64,000 nucleotides of DNA from Micromonospora haikouensis (lineage in GTDB: Bacteria > Actinomycetota > Actinomycetes > Mycobacteriales > Micromonosporaceae): positions 205,033 through 269,032 of the forward strand of contig NZ_FMCW01000005.1 of the NCBI RefSeq assembly GCF_900091595.1, given 5' to 3'. Each line of letters starts with the position of its first letter. Positions within the stretch are counted from its first letter, which is position 1. The notes beneath the pieces are model-generated. The model was not told where the DNA came from. It did not search any database and worked only from the letters and a program-made list of their open reading frames with translations. Made by a program: the position numbers and the translations under genes. Positions 33,450-43,218 of this stretch are shown here, piece by piece.

Positions 33450-35300
33450 GTGCCTGCGGAGAGCGACGGCGTACCGACCCACCGTGGCGACGCCGCTCGC
33501 CCGCTGCGCAACCTGTGGCGGCTGCGCCACTACCTCCGCCCGCATGCCGTCGCGTTCTGCTGGCTGCTCGTGGCGGCGCTGGCGGCCACCGGGGCGAGCC
33601 TGGCCGTGCCGCTGGTGGTGCAGCGGGTGGTCGACGGTCCGGTCGCCCGGCACGACCCGGGCGGCCTGGTCCGGCTCGGCGGGCTGGCCCTGCTCCTCGG
33701 CCTGGCCGAGGCCCTGCTGATCTTCATCCGGCGGTGGGCCCAGACCTCGTCCTCGGTGGGCATGGAGGCGACGATCCGGGCCGACATCTACGCCCACCTG
33801 CAGCGGCTGCCGGCCGGCTTCCACGACCGGTGGCAGACCGGGCAACTGCTGTCGCGGGTCACCAGCGACCTGTCGGTGATCCGCCGGTTCCTCTCCTTCG
33901 GGCTGCTGTTCCTGGTGCTCAACCTGGTCACGTACGTCGCCGTGGTGGTGCTGCTGGTCCGGCTGCACCCGACGCTGGGGCTGCTGGTGGCGGCCAGCGC
34001 CGTGCCGCTGTTCCTGATCAGCCGCCGGTTCGGCCGGTATTACCACGCGGCGTCGCGGCGGATGCAGGACCAGCAGGGCGACGTGGCCACCCTCGTCGAG
34101 GAGACCGCACAGGGTCTGCGCACGATGAAGGCGTACGGCCGGGGGCCGGAGCTGGCCGCCCGGTTCGCCGACGGCGCGCGGGCGCTGCACGACACCGGCG
34201 TGGCCAAGAGCCGGCTGCTGGCCCGCACCTCCGCGCTGTTCGACCTGGTGCCCAACCTGACCCTCGGCGTGGTGCTGGTCGCCGGGGCGGTCGCCGCCGC
34301 CCGGGGCGCGCTGACCATCGGCGAGCTGGTCGCGTTCGTCAGCCTGCAGCTGATGCTGATCTGGCCGGTGCAGTCGCTGGGCTGGATCATCGCCAACGGT
34401 CAGGAGGCCGCGACGGCCGCCGACCGCATCCAGGAGGTGCTGGACACCGAGCCGGCGATCGTGGACGCCCCGCACGCCGTCGGCCTGGCCCGGGCGGGCG
34501 TCCGGGGCCGGCTGGCGTTCGAGGGCGTGTCGTTCCGCTACCCCGGCACGCCCGCGCCGGTGCTGCGCGGCATCGACCTGACCGTGGAGCCGGGCGAGAC
34601 ACTGGCCCTGGTGGGTGCCACCGGGGTCGGCAAGAGCACCCTGCTCTCGCTGGTGCCCCGGCTGCACGACGTGTCCGCCGGCCGGATCACCCTCGACGGC
34701 CACGACGTGCGGGACCTGCGGCTGGCCTCGCTGCGCCGGCTGGTCGGGGTGGCCTTCGAGGAGCCGACGCTGTTCTCCATGTCGGTCTGGGAGAACCTCA
34801 CCCTGGGCCGCCCCGACGCCGACGCCGACGAGGTCCGCGCGGCGCTGGCGCTGGCCCAGGCGGACTTCGCGTACGAGCTGCCGTGGGGGCTGGCCACCCG
34901 GGTCGGCGAGCAGGGGCTCACCCTCTCCGGCGGGCAGCGGCAGCGGCTGGCGCTGGCCCGGGCCGTCCTCGGCCGGCCGGCGCTGCTGGTGCTGGACGAC
35001 CCGCTGTCCGCCCTCGACGTGCACACCGAGGCGCTGGTCGAGGCGGCGCTGCGGCGGGTGCTGCGGGACACCACCGCCCTGCTCGTGGTGCACCGGCCGT
35101 CGACGGTCGCGCTGGCCGACCGGGTGGCGCTGCTGGAACGGGGGCGGATCACCGCGGTCGGCACCCACTCGCGGCTGCTGGCCACGGTGCCGGCGTACCG
35201 GGCGGTCCTCTCCGCCGACCCGGCCCCACCGGCAGACGCGGGGCCGCGGGCGGGAGCGGCGCTGGCCGGGCCGGACGGCCGTGGGCTGGTGCGCTCGTGA
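33450..35300 (+). CDS. ABC exporter half-transporter with degenerate ATPase site
   Basis: The product is 616 residues from GTG 33450 (start uncertain; no strong ribosome-binding site). Six membrane helices (about 30-310) precede the nucleotide-binding domain: Walker A VGATGVGKST, signature LSGGQRQRLALARA, Walker B LLVLDDPLSALD and H-loop VVHRPST. Walker B ends in Asp instead of the catalytic Glu. The GTGA overlap with the next half-transporter at 35297 suggests a heterodimer with one weak and one full site. Substrate unknown (lipid, peptide or drug). Confidence 0.85.
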   Translation: MPAESDGVPTHRGDAARPLRNLWRLRHYLRPHAVAFCWLLVAALAATGASLAVPLVVQRVVDGPVARHDPGGLVRLGGLALLLGLAEALLIFIRRWAQTSSSVGMEATIRADIYAHLQRLPAGFHDRWQTGQLLSRVTSDLSVIRRFLSFGLLFLVLNLVTYVAVVVLLVRLHPTLGLLVAASAVPLFLISRRFGRYYHAASRRMQDQQGDVATLVEETAQGLRTMKAYGRGPELAARFADGARALHDTGVAKSRLLARTSALFDLVPNLTLGVVLVAGAVAAARGALTIGELVAFVSLQLMLIWPVQSLGWIIANGQEAATAADRIQEVLDTEPAIVDAPHAVGLARAGVRGRLAFEGVSFRYPGTPAPVLRGIDLTVEPGETLALVGATGVGKSTLLSLVPRLHDVSAGRITLDGHDVRDLRLASLRRLVGVAFEEPTLFSMSVWENLTLGRPDADADEVRAALALAQADFAYELPWGLATRVGEQGLTLSGGQRQRLALARAVLGRPALLVLDDPLSALDVHTEALVEAALRRVLRDTTALLVVHRPSTVALADRVALLERGRITAVGTHSRLLATVPAYRAVLSADPAPPADAGPRAGAALAGPDGRGLVRS

Positions 35301-37216
35301 CCACGACCGCCGACGCCGACGCCAATGCCGCCGGGGGCACGGCCGACGACGCCGAGCGGCACGAGGCGGCGGCGCACCTGGACCTCCAGCGGTGGCGGGG
35401 GCGGGCCACCGACCCGGAGGCCGACCGGAGCCGGGCCGAGGAGGCCACCCCCGAGGCCATCGCGCGGCTGCGGGTGCGCAGCCGGGCGCTGCTGCGCGAC
35501 CTGCTGCGCCCGCACCGGGGACGGCTGGGGCTGGCCGTGGGGCTGCTGCTGGCCCAGAACGCCGCCGCCATGTCCGGGCCGTACCTGGTGATGCTCGGCA
35601 TCGACCGGGCCATCGGGCCGCTGCGGGCCGGGGACAGCGGGCCCCTGGTCGCGATCGCCGGCGCGTTCGCCGCCGCCACGGTCGTCGAGTACGCGGCCCG
35701 GCGCGGCTTCCTCACCCTCTCCGCCCGGATCGGCCAGGCCGTGCTGCTGGAGCTGCGCCAGCGGGTGTACGGCCACTTCCTGCGGTTGTCCGTCGGCTTC
35801 CACGAGCGCTACACGTCCGGCCGGATGATCTCCCGGCTCACCAGCGACCTGGACTCCATCGCCGAGCTGCTCGACGGGGGCGTCGACAGCCTGGTCCTCG
35901 CCGGGCTGTCGATCCTGTCGGTGGCCGGCATCCTGCTCTGGCTGGACCTGCCGCTGGCGGCGGTGACGCTGCTGGCGTTCCCGTTCCTGTTCCTGCTGTC
36001 CCGTTGGTTCGCCCGCGCCTCGGCCGGCGCGTACCGGCGGACCAGGGAGGCCGTGTCGCTGGTCATCGTCCACTTCGTCGAGTCGCTGCGCGGCATCCGG
36101 GCGGTGCAGGCGTACCGGCGGGAGCCGCGCAACCAGCGGATCTTCGCGGCCGTCAACGACGACTACCGGCAGGCCAGCCTGCGCGCGTTCCGGCTGATCG
36201 CCACGTACTCCCCGGGGATCAAGGTGATCGGGAACGTGACCGTGGCGGTGGTGCTCGGCTACGGCGGGGCCCGGGTGCTCGGCGGCGCGATGGAGGTGGG
36301 GGTGCTCGCCGCCTTCCTGCTCTACCTGCGCCGCTTCTTCGAGCCGATGCAGGAGCTGAGCCAGTTCTACAACTCGCTCCAGTCGGCGACGGCGGCGCTG
36401 GAGAAGCTCGCCGGGGTGCTCGACGAACGGCCGGGGGTCGCCGAGCCGGCGCGCCCGGCACCGCTGCCCGGCGGCGACGCGCGCGGCGCGGTGGAGTTCC
36501 GGTCGGTCTCCTTCGGCTACCGGGCCGGCGCCCCCATCCTGTCGGGCCTGGACCTGAGCGTGCCGGCCGGGCAGACCGTCGCGCTGGTCGGGGCCACCGG
36601 GGCGGGCAAGTCCACCATCGCGAAGCTGCTGGCCCGGTTCCACGACCCGGACGCCGGCACGGTCGCCCTGGACGGGGTCGACCTGCGGGACCTGGCCGAC
36701 GCCGAGCTGCGCCGGGCGGTGGTGCTGGTGGCCCAGGAGAACCACCTGTTCAGCGGCTCGGTGGCGGAGAACATCCGGTTCGGCCGGCCGGGCGCGGACG
36801 ACGCGGCGGTGCAGGCGGCGGCCCGCGCCATCGGCGCGCACGACTTCATCGCCGCCCTCCCCGACGGGTACGCCACCGAGGTGCGCCGCCGGGGCGGCCG
36901 GCTCTCCGCCGGGCAGCGGCAGCTCGTGGCGTTCGCCCGCGCGTTCCTCGCCGACCCCCGCGTGCTGATCCTCGACGAGGCGACGTCGTCGCTCGACGTG
37001 CCCACGGAACGGCTGGTGCAGCGGGCGCTCGCCACCGTGCTGCGGGACCGCACGGCGCTGGTGATCGCGCACCGGCTCTCCACCGTCGAGACGGCAGACC
37101 GGGTGCTCGTCCTCGACGGGGGCCGGGTCGTGGAGGACGGCCCGCCCGAGCGGCTCACCGCCACCGGCGGCCGGTACGCGGCGCTGCGCCGCCAGTGGCG
37201 CGACTCCCTGGTCTGA
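35297..37216 (+). CDS. ABC exporter half-transporter with intact ATPase site
   Basis: The product is 639 residues. A polar, charged N-terminal extension of ~65 residues precedes six helices. The NBD has Walker A VGATGAGKST, signature LSAGQRQLVAFARA (Ala for the usual first Gly), Walker B VLILDEATSSLD with the catalytic Glu, and H-loop IAHRLSTV. It pairs with the preceding gene; in such heterodimers the intact site powers transport. The GTG start is fixed by overlap with the upstream TGA. Confidence 0.87.
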   Translation: MTTTADADANAAGGTADDAERHEAAAHLDLQRWRGRATDPEADRSRAEEATPEAIARLRVRSRALLRDLLRPHRGRLGLAVGLLLAQNAAAMSGPYLVMLGIDRAIGPLRAGDSGPLVAIAGAFAAATVVEYAARRGFLTLSARIGQAVLLELRQRVYGHFLRLSVGFHERYTSGRMISRLTSDLDSIAELLDGGVDSLVLAGLSILSVAGILLWLDLPLAAVTLLAFPFLFLLSRWFARASAGAYRRTREAVSLVIVHFVESLRGIRAVQAYRREPRNQRIFAAVNDDYRQASLRAFRLIATYSPGIKVIGNVTVAVVLGYGGARVLGGAMEVGVLAAFLLYLRRFFEPMQELSQFYNSLQSATAALEKLAGVLDERPGVAEPARPAPLPGGDARGAVEFRSVSFGYRAGAPILSGLDLSVPAGQTVALVGATGAGKSTIAKLLARFHDPDAGTVALDGVDLRDLADAELRRAVVLVAQENHLFSGSVAENIRFGRPGADDAAVQAAARAIGAHDFIAALPDGYATEVRRRGGRLSAGQRQLVAFARAFLADPRVLILDEATSSLDVPTERLVQRALATVLRDRTALVIAHRLSTVETADRVLVLDGGRVVEDGPPERLTATGGRYAALRRQWRDSLV

Positions 37217-37273
37217 CCCCAGGGCCGGCGATAAGCCGTGGTCGGTGCGGTCCACGGTGCCTACCATCGACCG

Positions 37274-39892
37274 ATGACTGAACCGGGCAGGTCGGCCCGC
37301 GCCGGTGTCCCCGAGCGTCCCACGCTCGACGGGATCGAGGACACCTGGGCGCGCCGCTGGCAGGACGACGGCACGTACGCGTTCGACCGCACGAAGACGC
37401 GGGCCGACGTGTACTCCATCGACACCCCGCCGCCGACCGTATCGGGCGAGCTGCACATGGGGCACGTCTTCTCCTACACGCACACCGACACGGTGGCCCG
37501 GTTCCAGCGGATGCGCGGCCGGACAGTCTTCTACCCGATGGGCTGGGACGACAACGGCCTGCCCACCGAGCGCCGGGTGCAGAACGTCTACGGGGTGCGC
37601 TGCGACCCGGCGCTGCCGTACGACCCGCAGTGGCAGCCGCCCGCCACGCCCGTGGACGACGCCGCCCGGAAGAACCCGACCCCGATCTCCCGGCGCAACT
37701 TCGTGGAGCTGTGCGGGACGCTGACCGTCGTCGACGAGCAGGCGTTCGAGGCGCTGTGGCGGCGGCTCGGGCTGAGCGTGGACTGGTCGCTGACGTACAC
37801 GACGATCGGACGGGCGGCCCGGGTCGCGTCGCAGCGGGCGTTCCTGCGCAACCTGGCCCGGGGCGAGGCGTACCAGGCGGAGGCCCCGACGCTGTGGGAC
37901 GTCGGGTTCGCCACCGCCGTGGCGCAGGCGGAGCTGGAGGACCGGGAGCGGCCGGGGGCGTACCACCGGCTGCGGTTCGCCGGGCCCGGCGGGCGGGAGG
38001 TGCTGATCGACACCACCCGGCCGGAGCTGCTGCCGGCGTGCGTGGCGCTGGTCTGCCACCCCGACGACGAGCGCTACGCCGACCTGGTGGGCGCGGTCGT
38101 GCGTACCCCCGTGTTCGGGGTGGCGGTGCCGGTGCGCGCGCACCCGCTGGCGGACCCGGTCAAGGGCACGGGCGTCGCGATGGTGTGCACGTTCGGCGAC
38201 CTGACCGACGTGACCTGGTGGCGGGAGCTTCAGCTCGACACGCGGGTGGTGATCGGCCGCGACGGCCGGCTGCTGCCGGAGCCGCCGGCCGGGGTGCCGG
38301 CGGGGCCGTACGCGGCGCTGGCCGGGCAGACCGTGGCCGGGGCCCGGCGGGCCGTGGTGGGGCTGCTCGCCGACGCGGGGGACCTGGTGGGCGAGCCGCG
38401 CCCGGTGGTGCACCCGGTGAAGTTCTACGAGAAGGGCGACCGGCCGCTGGAGATCGTCTCGACCCGGCAGTGGTATCTGCGCAACGGGGGCCGCGACGCC
38501 GGCCTGCGCGCGGAGCTGCTGGCCCGGGGCGGGGAGCTGCGCTGGGTGCCGGGGCACATGCGCAGCCGCTACGAGCACTGGGTGGGCGGGCTGACCGGTG
38601 ACTGGCTGGTCAGCCGGCAGCGCTTCTTCGGGGTGCCGGTGCCGGTGTGGTACCGGCTCGACGACACTGGCGAGCCGGACTTCGCCCACCCTCTCACACC
38701 GGACGAGGCGGCGCTCCCGGTCGACCCGTCCGGCGAGCCGCCGCCCGGCTACGACGAGTCGCTGCGCGGACTGCCGGGCGGCTTCGTCGGCGACCCGGAC
38801 GTGCTGGACACCTGGGCGACGTCGTCGCTGACCCCGCAGATCGTGGGCGGCTGGGAGACCGACCCGGACCTGTTCGGGCGGGTCTTCCCGATGGACCTGC
38901 GCCCGCAGGGGCAGGAGATCATCCGCACCTGGCTGTTCGCCACGGTGGCCCGCGCCCACGCCGAGCACGGGGTGCTGCCCTGGCGGGACGCGGTGCTGTC
39001 CGGCTGGATCCTCGACCCGGCCCGCAAGAAGATGGCCAAGTCCAAGGGGAACGTGGTCACCCCGATGGCGCTGCTGGAGCAGTACGGCTCCGACGCGGTC
39101 CGGTACTGGGCGGCCAGCGGCCGGCCGGGGATGGACCTGGCGTTCGACCCGGCGCAGATCCGGGTGGGCCGGCGGCTGGCCACCAAGCTGCTCAACGCGT
39201 CGCGGTTCGTCCTCGGGCTGGGCGCGGCGGACGCCCTGCGCGCCCCGTACGACAGCTCCAGCTCGGCGCGTCCGACTCCGCGCCGCGACCTGGAGCTGTC
39301 GGCGACGCAGCCGCTGGACACCGCGATGCTCGCCGAGCTGTCCGGCGTGGTCGCCGCCGCCACGGCGGCCTTCGACGCGTACGACCACACGGCCGCGTTG
39401 CAGGCGACCGAGTCGTTCTTCTGGCGGTTCTGCGACGACTACATCGAGCTGGTGAAGGAACGCGCCTACGGCACCGGGCCGGGGGCCGACTCGGCGCGGG
39501 CGGCGCTGGCCACCGCCCTGTCGGTGCAGCTGCGGCTGTTCGCCCCGGTGCTGCCGTTCGTCACCGAGGAGGTGTGGTCGTGGTGGCGCTACGGTTCGGT
39601 GCACCGCGCGCCGTGGCCCACCACGTACGAGGTGGACCGGGCGATCGGGGGCACGGCCGACGCGGGGCTGCTGCGGCTGGCGTCCGACGCGCTGGGGCAG
39701 GTGCGTCGCGCCAAGTCGGAGCGGAAGCTGTCGATGAAGGCGGAGGTGCCGCTGGCCGAGGCGCTCGGCCCGGCCGACCTGCTCGACCGGCTGACGCTGG
39801 TCGCCGACGACGTGCGGGCGGCGGGGCGGATCGGCCGGCTCGACCTGCTGCCCGGCCGCACCCCGGAACTGGTGATCGCCTGCGCCGTGTAA
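37274..39892 (+). CDS. valS: valyl-tRNA synthetase
   Basis: The product is 872 residues. HIGH motif reads HMGH (61-64) and KMSKS reads KMAKS (586-590). DTWATSSLTPQI and the long editing domain (about 190-330) mark it as ValS and not IleS. It has the shorter C-terminus of the actinobacterial type. A possible -10 (TACCAT, 37262-37267) lies six bases before the ATG, so the message may be leaderless; no T-box leader fits in the 57-bp gap. A dispersed repeat follows the stop. Confidence 0.95.
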   Translation: MTEPGRSARAGVPERPTLDGIEDTWARRWQDDGTYAFDRTKTRADVYSIDTPPPTVSGELHMGHVFSYTHTDTVARFQRMRGRTVFYPMGWDDNGLPTERRVQNVYGVRCDPALPYDPQWQPPATPVDDAARKNPTPISRRNFVELCGTLTVVDEQAFEALWRRLGLSVDWSLTYTTIGRAARVASQRAFLRNLARGEAYQAEAPTLWDVGFATAVAQAELEDRERPGAYHRLRFAGPGGREVLIDTTRPELLPACVALVCHPDDERYADLVGAVVRTPVFGVAVPVRAHPLADPVKGTGVAMVCTFGDLTDVTWWRELQLDTRVVIGRDGRLLPEPPAGVPAGPYAALAGQTVAGARRAVVGLLADAGDLVGEPRPVVHPVKFYEKGDRPLEIVSTRQWYLRNGGRDAGLRAELLARGGELRWVPGHMRSRYEHWVGGLTGDWLVSRQRFFGVPVPVWYRLDDTGEPDFAHPLTPDEAALPVDPSGEPPPGYDESLRGLPGGFVGDPDVLDTWATSSLTPQIVGGWETDPDLFGRVFPMDLRPQGQEIIRTWLFATVARAHAEHGVLPWRDAVLSGWILDPARKKMAKSKGNVVTPMALLEQYGSDAVRYWAASGRPGMDLAFDPAQIRVGRRLATKLLNASRFVLGLGAADALRAPYDSSSSARPTPRRDLELSATQPLDTAMLAELSGVVAAATAAFDAYDHTAALQATESFFWRFCDDYIELVKERAYGTGPGADSARAALATALSVQLRLFAPVLPFVTEEVWSWWRYGSVHRAPWPTTYEVDRAIGGTADAGLLRLASDALGQVRRAKSERKLSMKAEVPLAEALGPADLLDRLTLVADDVRAAGRIGRLDLLPGRTPELVIACAV

Positions 39893-39899
39893 GGGGGGC

Positions 39900-39955
39900 G
39901 GGTAAGGAGGGGCCCCTTGTTAACGCATTTTGCATAGCAGGGGCCCCCTCTTAAC
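39900..39955 (+). repeat. 31-bp-period double direct repeat, copy 3
   Basis: Units at 39908-39924 (AGGGGCCCCTTGTTAAC) and 39939-39955 (AGGGGCCCCCTCTTAAC). Preceded by GGTAAGGAGG, as in copy 1. It lies 15 bp after the valS stop, between convergent valS and the next gene. Confidence 0.88.
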
Positions 39956-39979
39956 ACCGGCGGCGGGGCGACGGGCGGG

Positions 39980-40627
39980 TCACCAGCCGCGCAGCATGCG
40001 CACGCCGAGCAGGGCGGCGACCACGGCCGGCCCGAGCAGCAGGGTGACCGCCTGGAGCCGGTACGGCATCCGGTGCCGGGCCACCTCGACGGCGTTCCCG
40101 CCGACGAGCAGGCCGGCGGCCAGCACGAAGCCGCCCCACCAGTGGGCCTCCCCCGGGTCGACCAGGCGGTGCCGGATCAGCATCAGGGCCACGCCGACCC
40201 CCGCGCCGGCCAGGGCGAGCAGGGCCACCGTGCGGTGCAGCCCGCGCGCCAGCGGGTCGGCGGGCCGCCACAGGTAGGTGCCGGCGACCACGAGGCAGGG
40301 CAGCATGACCAGGGCGGGCCAGCCCCCGCCCATCGTGCCGGTCATCAGCAGCGCCCCGACCGTGAAGACCAGCAGGCCGACGCAGCCGACGACGTACCCG
40401 GCGAAGGCCCGGCCGCCGCCGCGCGCCAGCAGCGTCCCGCCGGCCGCGCCGATCACCGCGCCGGGGATCAGCACGAAGCCCGCCCACCAGTGGAACCGGC
40501 CGGCCGTCTGGGCGACCGAGGTGGTCGCCGCCACGGCCGCACCGGCGGCCGCCAGGCTGGTCACCCAGTGCCGGGTGTGCTTCGGGTACGTCCGCCGGGG
40601 CGCTGCCCGGCCCGTGTCGGCCACCAT
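39980..40627 (-). CDS. integral membrane protein, unknown function
   Basis: The product is 215 residues. A short polar start (MVADTGRAAPRRTYPKHTRH) is followed by about six to seven hydrophobic segments covering most of the protein. Two similar motifs (FHWWAGFVLIPGAVIGAAGG and AHWWGGFVLAAGLLVGG) suggest an internal duplication. No family is recognised. It is convergent with valS. Confidence 0.7.
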   Translation of the reverse strand: MVADTGRAAPRRTYPKHTRHWVTSLAAAGAAVAATTSVAQTAGRFHWWAGFVLIPGAVIGAAGGTLLARGGGRAFAGYVVGCVGLLVFTVGALLMTGTMGGGWPALVMLPCLVVAGTYLWRPADPLARGLHRTVALLALAGAGVGVALMLIRHRLVDPGEAHWWGGFVLAAGLLVGGNAVEVARHRMPYRLQAVTLLLGPAVVAALLGVRMLRGW

Positions 40628-40700
40628 GCTCCCAGCCTGCCGGGCGGCGCGGGCGGGAGCCATCCGGCAGGCCCTACCTTCTCCGTTCCGGCGGCCGGAT

Positions 40701-40738
40701 GGGGAGCCGGCGCGACGGGCCCGCCGTGCCGGCTCCCC
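40701..40738 (-). terminator. probable terminator after the CotH operon
   Basis: Hairpin with arms GGGGAGCCGGC and GCCGGCTCCCC-like complement (GGGGAGCCGG / CCGGCTCCCC) around a GC-rich stem. It lies 39 bp beyond the CotH stop in the leftward direction. No T tract, as is usual in these genomes. Confidence 0.6.
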
Positions 40739-40776
40739 CGATCCTCCGGCTCCCCGCTCTCCCTGCTCCCCCGGGC

Positions 40777-42531
40777 TCAGCTCCGGGTGATCACCTCGTT
40801 GTTCTTGAGGCTCTCGGTGCGCTGCTGGACGAGGGTGCGCAGCCGCTCGGCGTCGGAGTCCACCGCCGCCGCGTCGACCCCGTCGACGGTCTTCAGCACG
40901 CCGGTGATCGCGTCGAGCGCCCCGGTCGCCCGGCCGCTGGCGTAGACCTGCTGGTACAGCTCGCGGTACGCGTCCTCGTAGACCTCCTTGAACGCGTCGC
41001 TGGCCAGGAACCGCTCCTTGAGCTTGTGGCCGGTCATCATGCCGCCCATGCGCACCGGACCGGCCTCGCCGCCCTCCTGTTCCGTGGCCCCGCCGCCCGG
41101 CGGCTGTCTGCCCTCCGGCAGTTGCGCGCCCTCGGGGAGCTGCATGCCCTCGGGGAGCTGTGCGCCGTCCTGGGGCTGCGTCCCGCCCGGGGCCTGTCCG
41201 CCGCCCCGCATGCCGAAGCCGCCGCTGTCGTGCGGGCCCTGGGAGGCGTTGCCGCTGAAGGTCAGGTTGTGGTCCCAACTGATCACGCTGAACTTCTTCG
41301 TCTCCAGGTCGTACCAGAGGTAGTAGTTCTTCCCCGGCCCGGACATGTCGTCGAAGTTGAGCAGCAGGTTCTGCAGCGCGACGTAGCGGGCGAACGAGTC
41401 CACGTCGACCCGGTCGGCGAGCTGCGCGTCGAACTCCTCGTCGCTGGCCGAGTTCACCCACCTGATCAGGTTGATCACGGGCTGGAGGTCCTGGCTGCCC
41501 TTCATCGTGATCTGCTTGAAGTCGTCGGTGTAGTCGGTCTGGTCGTCGCCCTGGTCGGTGAAGCTGCTGCTGGCCAGGGACTTGTAGAGCACGCCGGTGC
41601 CGCCCATCTGGTCGGCGAAGTTCTCGTCCGGGTGCTCGACCAGGAGCCGGGCCGAGGTGGGCCGGTCGTTGACCGTGAACGACGAGTACGCGTACCGCTG
41701 GGCGGCCTCGCCGGTGCTGTCGAGCAGGGACAGCGACAGCGCCTCGTTGAGCACCGTGGAGCCACCGCCCATGCCGGCCACCCGGACGGCCACCTCGCGG
41801 TGCCCCTGGTAGCGGCGGCCGTCGACGAACTCGTCGAAGCTGATCAGCCAGGGCAGCGTCTCGGGCTCCTCGGCCTTCAGGCTGGTGCGGGTCATCCCGC
41901 CGCCGGGGAACCCGCCACCGGCCTGCCGCTGGCCCGTCTGCTGGCCGGTCTGGCCGCCCTGTTGGCCCGTCTGCTGGCCCGTCTGCTGGCCGCCCTGCTG
42001 ACCCGTCTGGCCCGTCTGGCCGCCCTGCCGCTGGCCGGCGTCGGCGGGGCGCCCGCCGCCGTTGGGCATCCCGCCGGCCGGGCCGGCGCCGGTGCCGCGC
42101 GGCCTGGACTCGCCCTTCCAGGTGAGGCTCTGCAGGGTCGAGTTGCCCTTGAGCCGGATGCCGACGCTGGGCAGGGTGGTGCCGTCGACGGTCAGGTCCG
42201 CCTCGACGTACTCCTTCTCCCCCTCCTTCCAGTAGGTCTCCAGCATCCGCTGGTAGTCGGCGTCGGCGAAGGTCAGCGAGATCGAGTGCGCGACGCCGGC
42301 GTCGAACAGGTCGGTCGTGCCGGCGATGTCCACCGTCACCGTGTCCGCCGAGGTGTCGCCGGCGCTGGTCACGTACGGGCGGATCCGCTCGGTGCCGAGC
42401 ACCAGGGTGAGGACGGCGAGGAACGCCGCGCAGGTGGTGAGCAGCTTCCAGTTCTGGCGGACCCGGACGGGCAGCCGGCGGCGCAGCGCCCGGGGCAGCG
42501 GGGACCGGGCCCGGGGCGGCTCGGCCATCAC
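40777..42531 (-). CDS. CotH-family kinase-like protein, membrane-anchored
   Basis: The product is 584 residues. One N-terminal membrane helix (about 28-47) puts the rest outside the cell. CotH landmarks: GIRLKGNSTL, YALFN-like YVALQNLLLNFDDM, GKNYYLWYDL and FSVISWDHNLTF, the last holding the metal-binding Asp. CotH proteins are atypical kinases; Bacillus CotH phosphorylates spore-coat proteins. Two low-complexity inserts stand out: Gln/Gly repeats (QQTGQQTGQQGGQTGQQ, ~170-205) and LPEGAQLPEG-type repeats (~430-465). It is coupled by ATGA to the DUF4956 gene. Confidence 0.85.
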   Translation of the reverse strand: MMAEPPRARSPLPRALRRRLPVRVRQNWKLLTTCAAFLAVLTLVLGTERIRPYVTSAGDTSADTVTVDIAGTTDLFDAGVAHSISLTFADADYQRMLETYWKEGEKEYVEADLTVDGTTLPSVGIRLKGNSTLQSLTWKGESRPRGTGAGPAGGMPNGGGRPADAGQRQGGQTGQTGQQGGQQTGQQTGQQGGQTGQQTGQRQAGGGFPGGGMTRTSLKAEEPETLPWLISFDEFVDGRRYQGHREVAVRVAGMGGGSTVLNEALSLSLLDSTGEAAQRYAYSSFTVNDRPTSARLLVEHPDENFADQMGGTGVLYKSLASSSFTDQGDDQTDYTDDFKQITMKGSQDLQPVINLIRWVNSASDEEFDAQLADRVDVDSFARYVALQNLLLNFDDMSGPGKNYYLWYDLETKKFSVISWDHNLTFSGNASQGPHDSGGFGMRGGGQAPGGTQPQDGAQLPEGMQLPEGAQLPEGRQPPGGGATEQEGGEAGPVRMGGMMTGHKLKERFLASDAFKEVYEDAYRELYQQVYASGRATGALDAITGVLKTVDGVDAAAVDSDAERLRTLVQQRTESLKNNEVITRS

Positions 42532-43205
42532 AGGTCCGTCTGGTCGTAGCCGGTGAGCACGGTCACCCGCTGGCCGGAGGTCCGCTCGCTGAGCGCCGAG
42601 ATCAGGTCGCCCGGCTCGGTGCCCTTCTTGAGCCGGACGGTGTACATCAGCTCGGTGAGCGCGCCGGCCCGGATCGACTCCAGGCTGACCAGCTCGAACT
42701 CGGTGGTGTAGCGGACCAGCACGTCCTGGATGTCGGCGGTGTGGTTGCCGCCGGCCGGCACCTGGACCTTGACCACCTGCCGCTGCACGTTCAGCGCGAA
42801 CCAGTTGAACCGGTACATCACCACGATGATCAGGCTGATCGCGACGGCGGCGACGACCGCCAGGGTGTAGAAGCGGGTGCCGCAGGCCATCCCGACGCCC
42901 ATCACCAGGAAGATGAACCCGACGTCGCGGGTCTCCTTGATGGCGTTGCGGAACCGTACGACCGACAGCGCCCCGACCAGGGCGAACGCCCGCGCGATGT
43001 TGGAGCCCACCACCAGCATGATCAGCGAGATCAGCATGCCGAGGATGATCAGCGTCTGCACGTACGACTGGCTGTAGGACACGTTGCGGTGGGTGGCCCG
43101 GTAGACCCAGCCGATCATGGCGCTGAGCAGGAACGACAGCGACAGCGCGATGGCGATGTCGCCCACGCTGAACGTGCCGGACAGGTCCTGGAACGTGATG
43201 TCCAT
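42528..43205 (-). CDS. DUF4956 membrane protein
   Basis: The product is 225 residues. Three to four membrane helices occupy about 15-130 (LSLSFLLSAMIGWVYRATH, QTLIILGMLISLIMLVVG, FIFLVMGVGMACG). The conserved ALVGALSVVRFRNAIKETRD segment lies between helices, and a soluble C-terminal ferredoxin-like domain ends the protein. DUF4956 genes commonly sit beside VTC and CotH genes. Role unknown; a channel or scaffold for polyphosphate handling is possible. It starts 13 bp after the VTC gene stop. Confidence 0.82.
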   Translation of the reverse strand: MDITFQDLSGTFSVGDIAIALSLSFLLSAMIGWVYRATHRNVSYSQSYVQTLIILGMLISLIMLVVGSNIARAFALVGALSVVRFRNAIKETRDVGFIFLVMGVGMACGTRFYTLAVVAAVAISLIIVVMYRFNWFALNVQRQVVKVQVPAGGNHTADIQDVLVRYTTEFELVSLESIRAGALTELMYTVRLKKGTEPGDLISALSERTSGQRVTVLTGYDQTDL

Positions 43206-43218
43206 CGGGGTTCGGGCC

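Noticed and set aside
37217..37273. T-box leader before valS
   Set aside because: Only 57 bp separate the genes, too short for a T-box, and none of its motifs are present.
34538..39604. 1688-codon minus-strand open frame
   Set aside because: It is a shadow of the ABC exporter and valS genes: arginine, histidine and proline-rich, no domain, and both plus-strand genes are certain.
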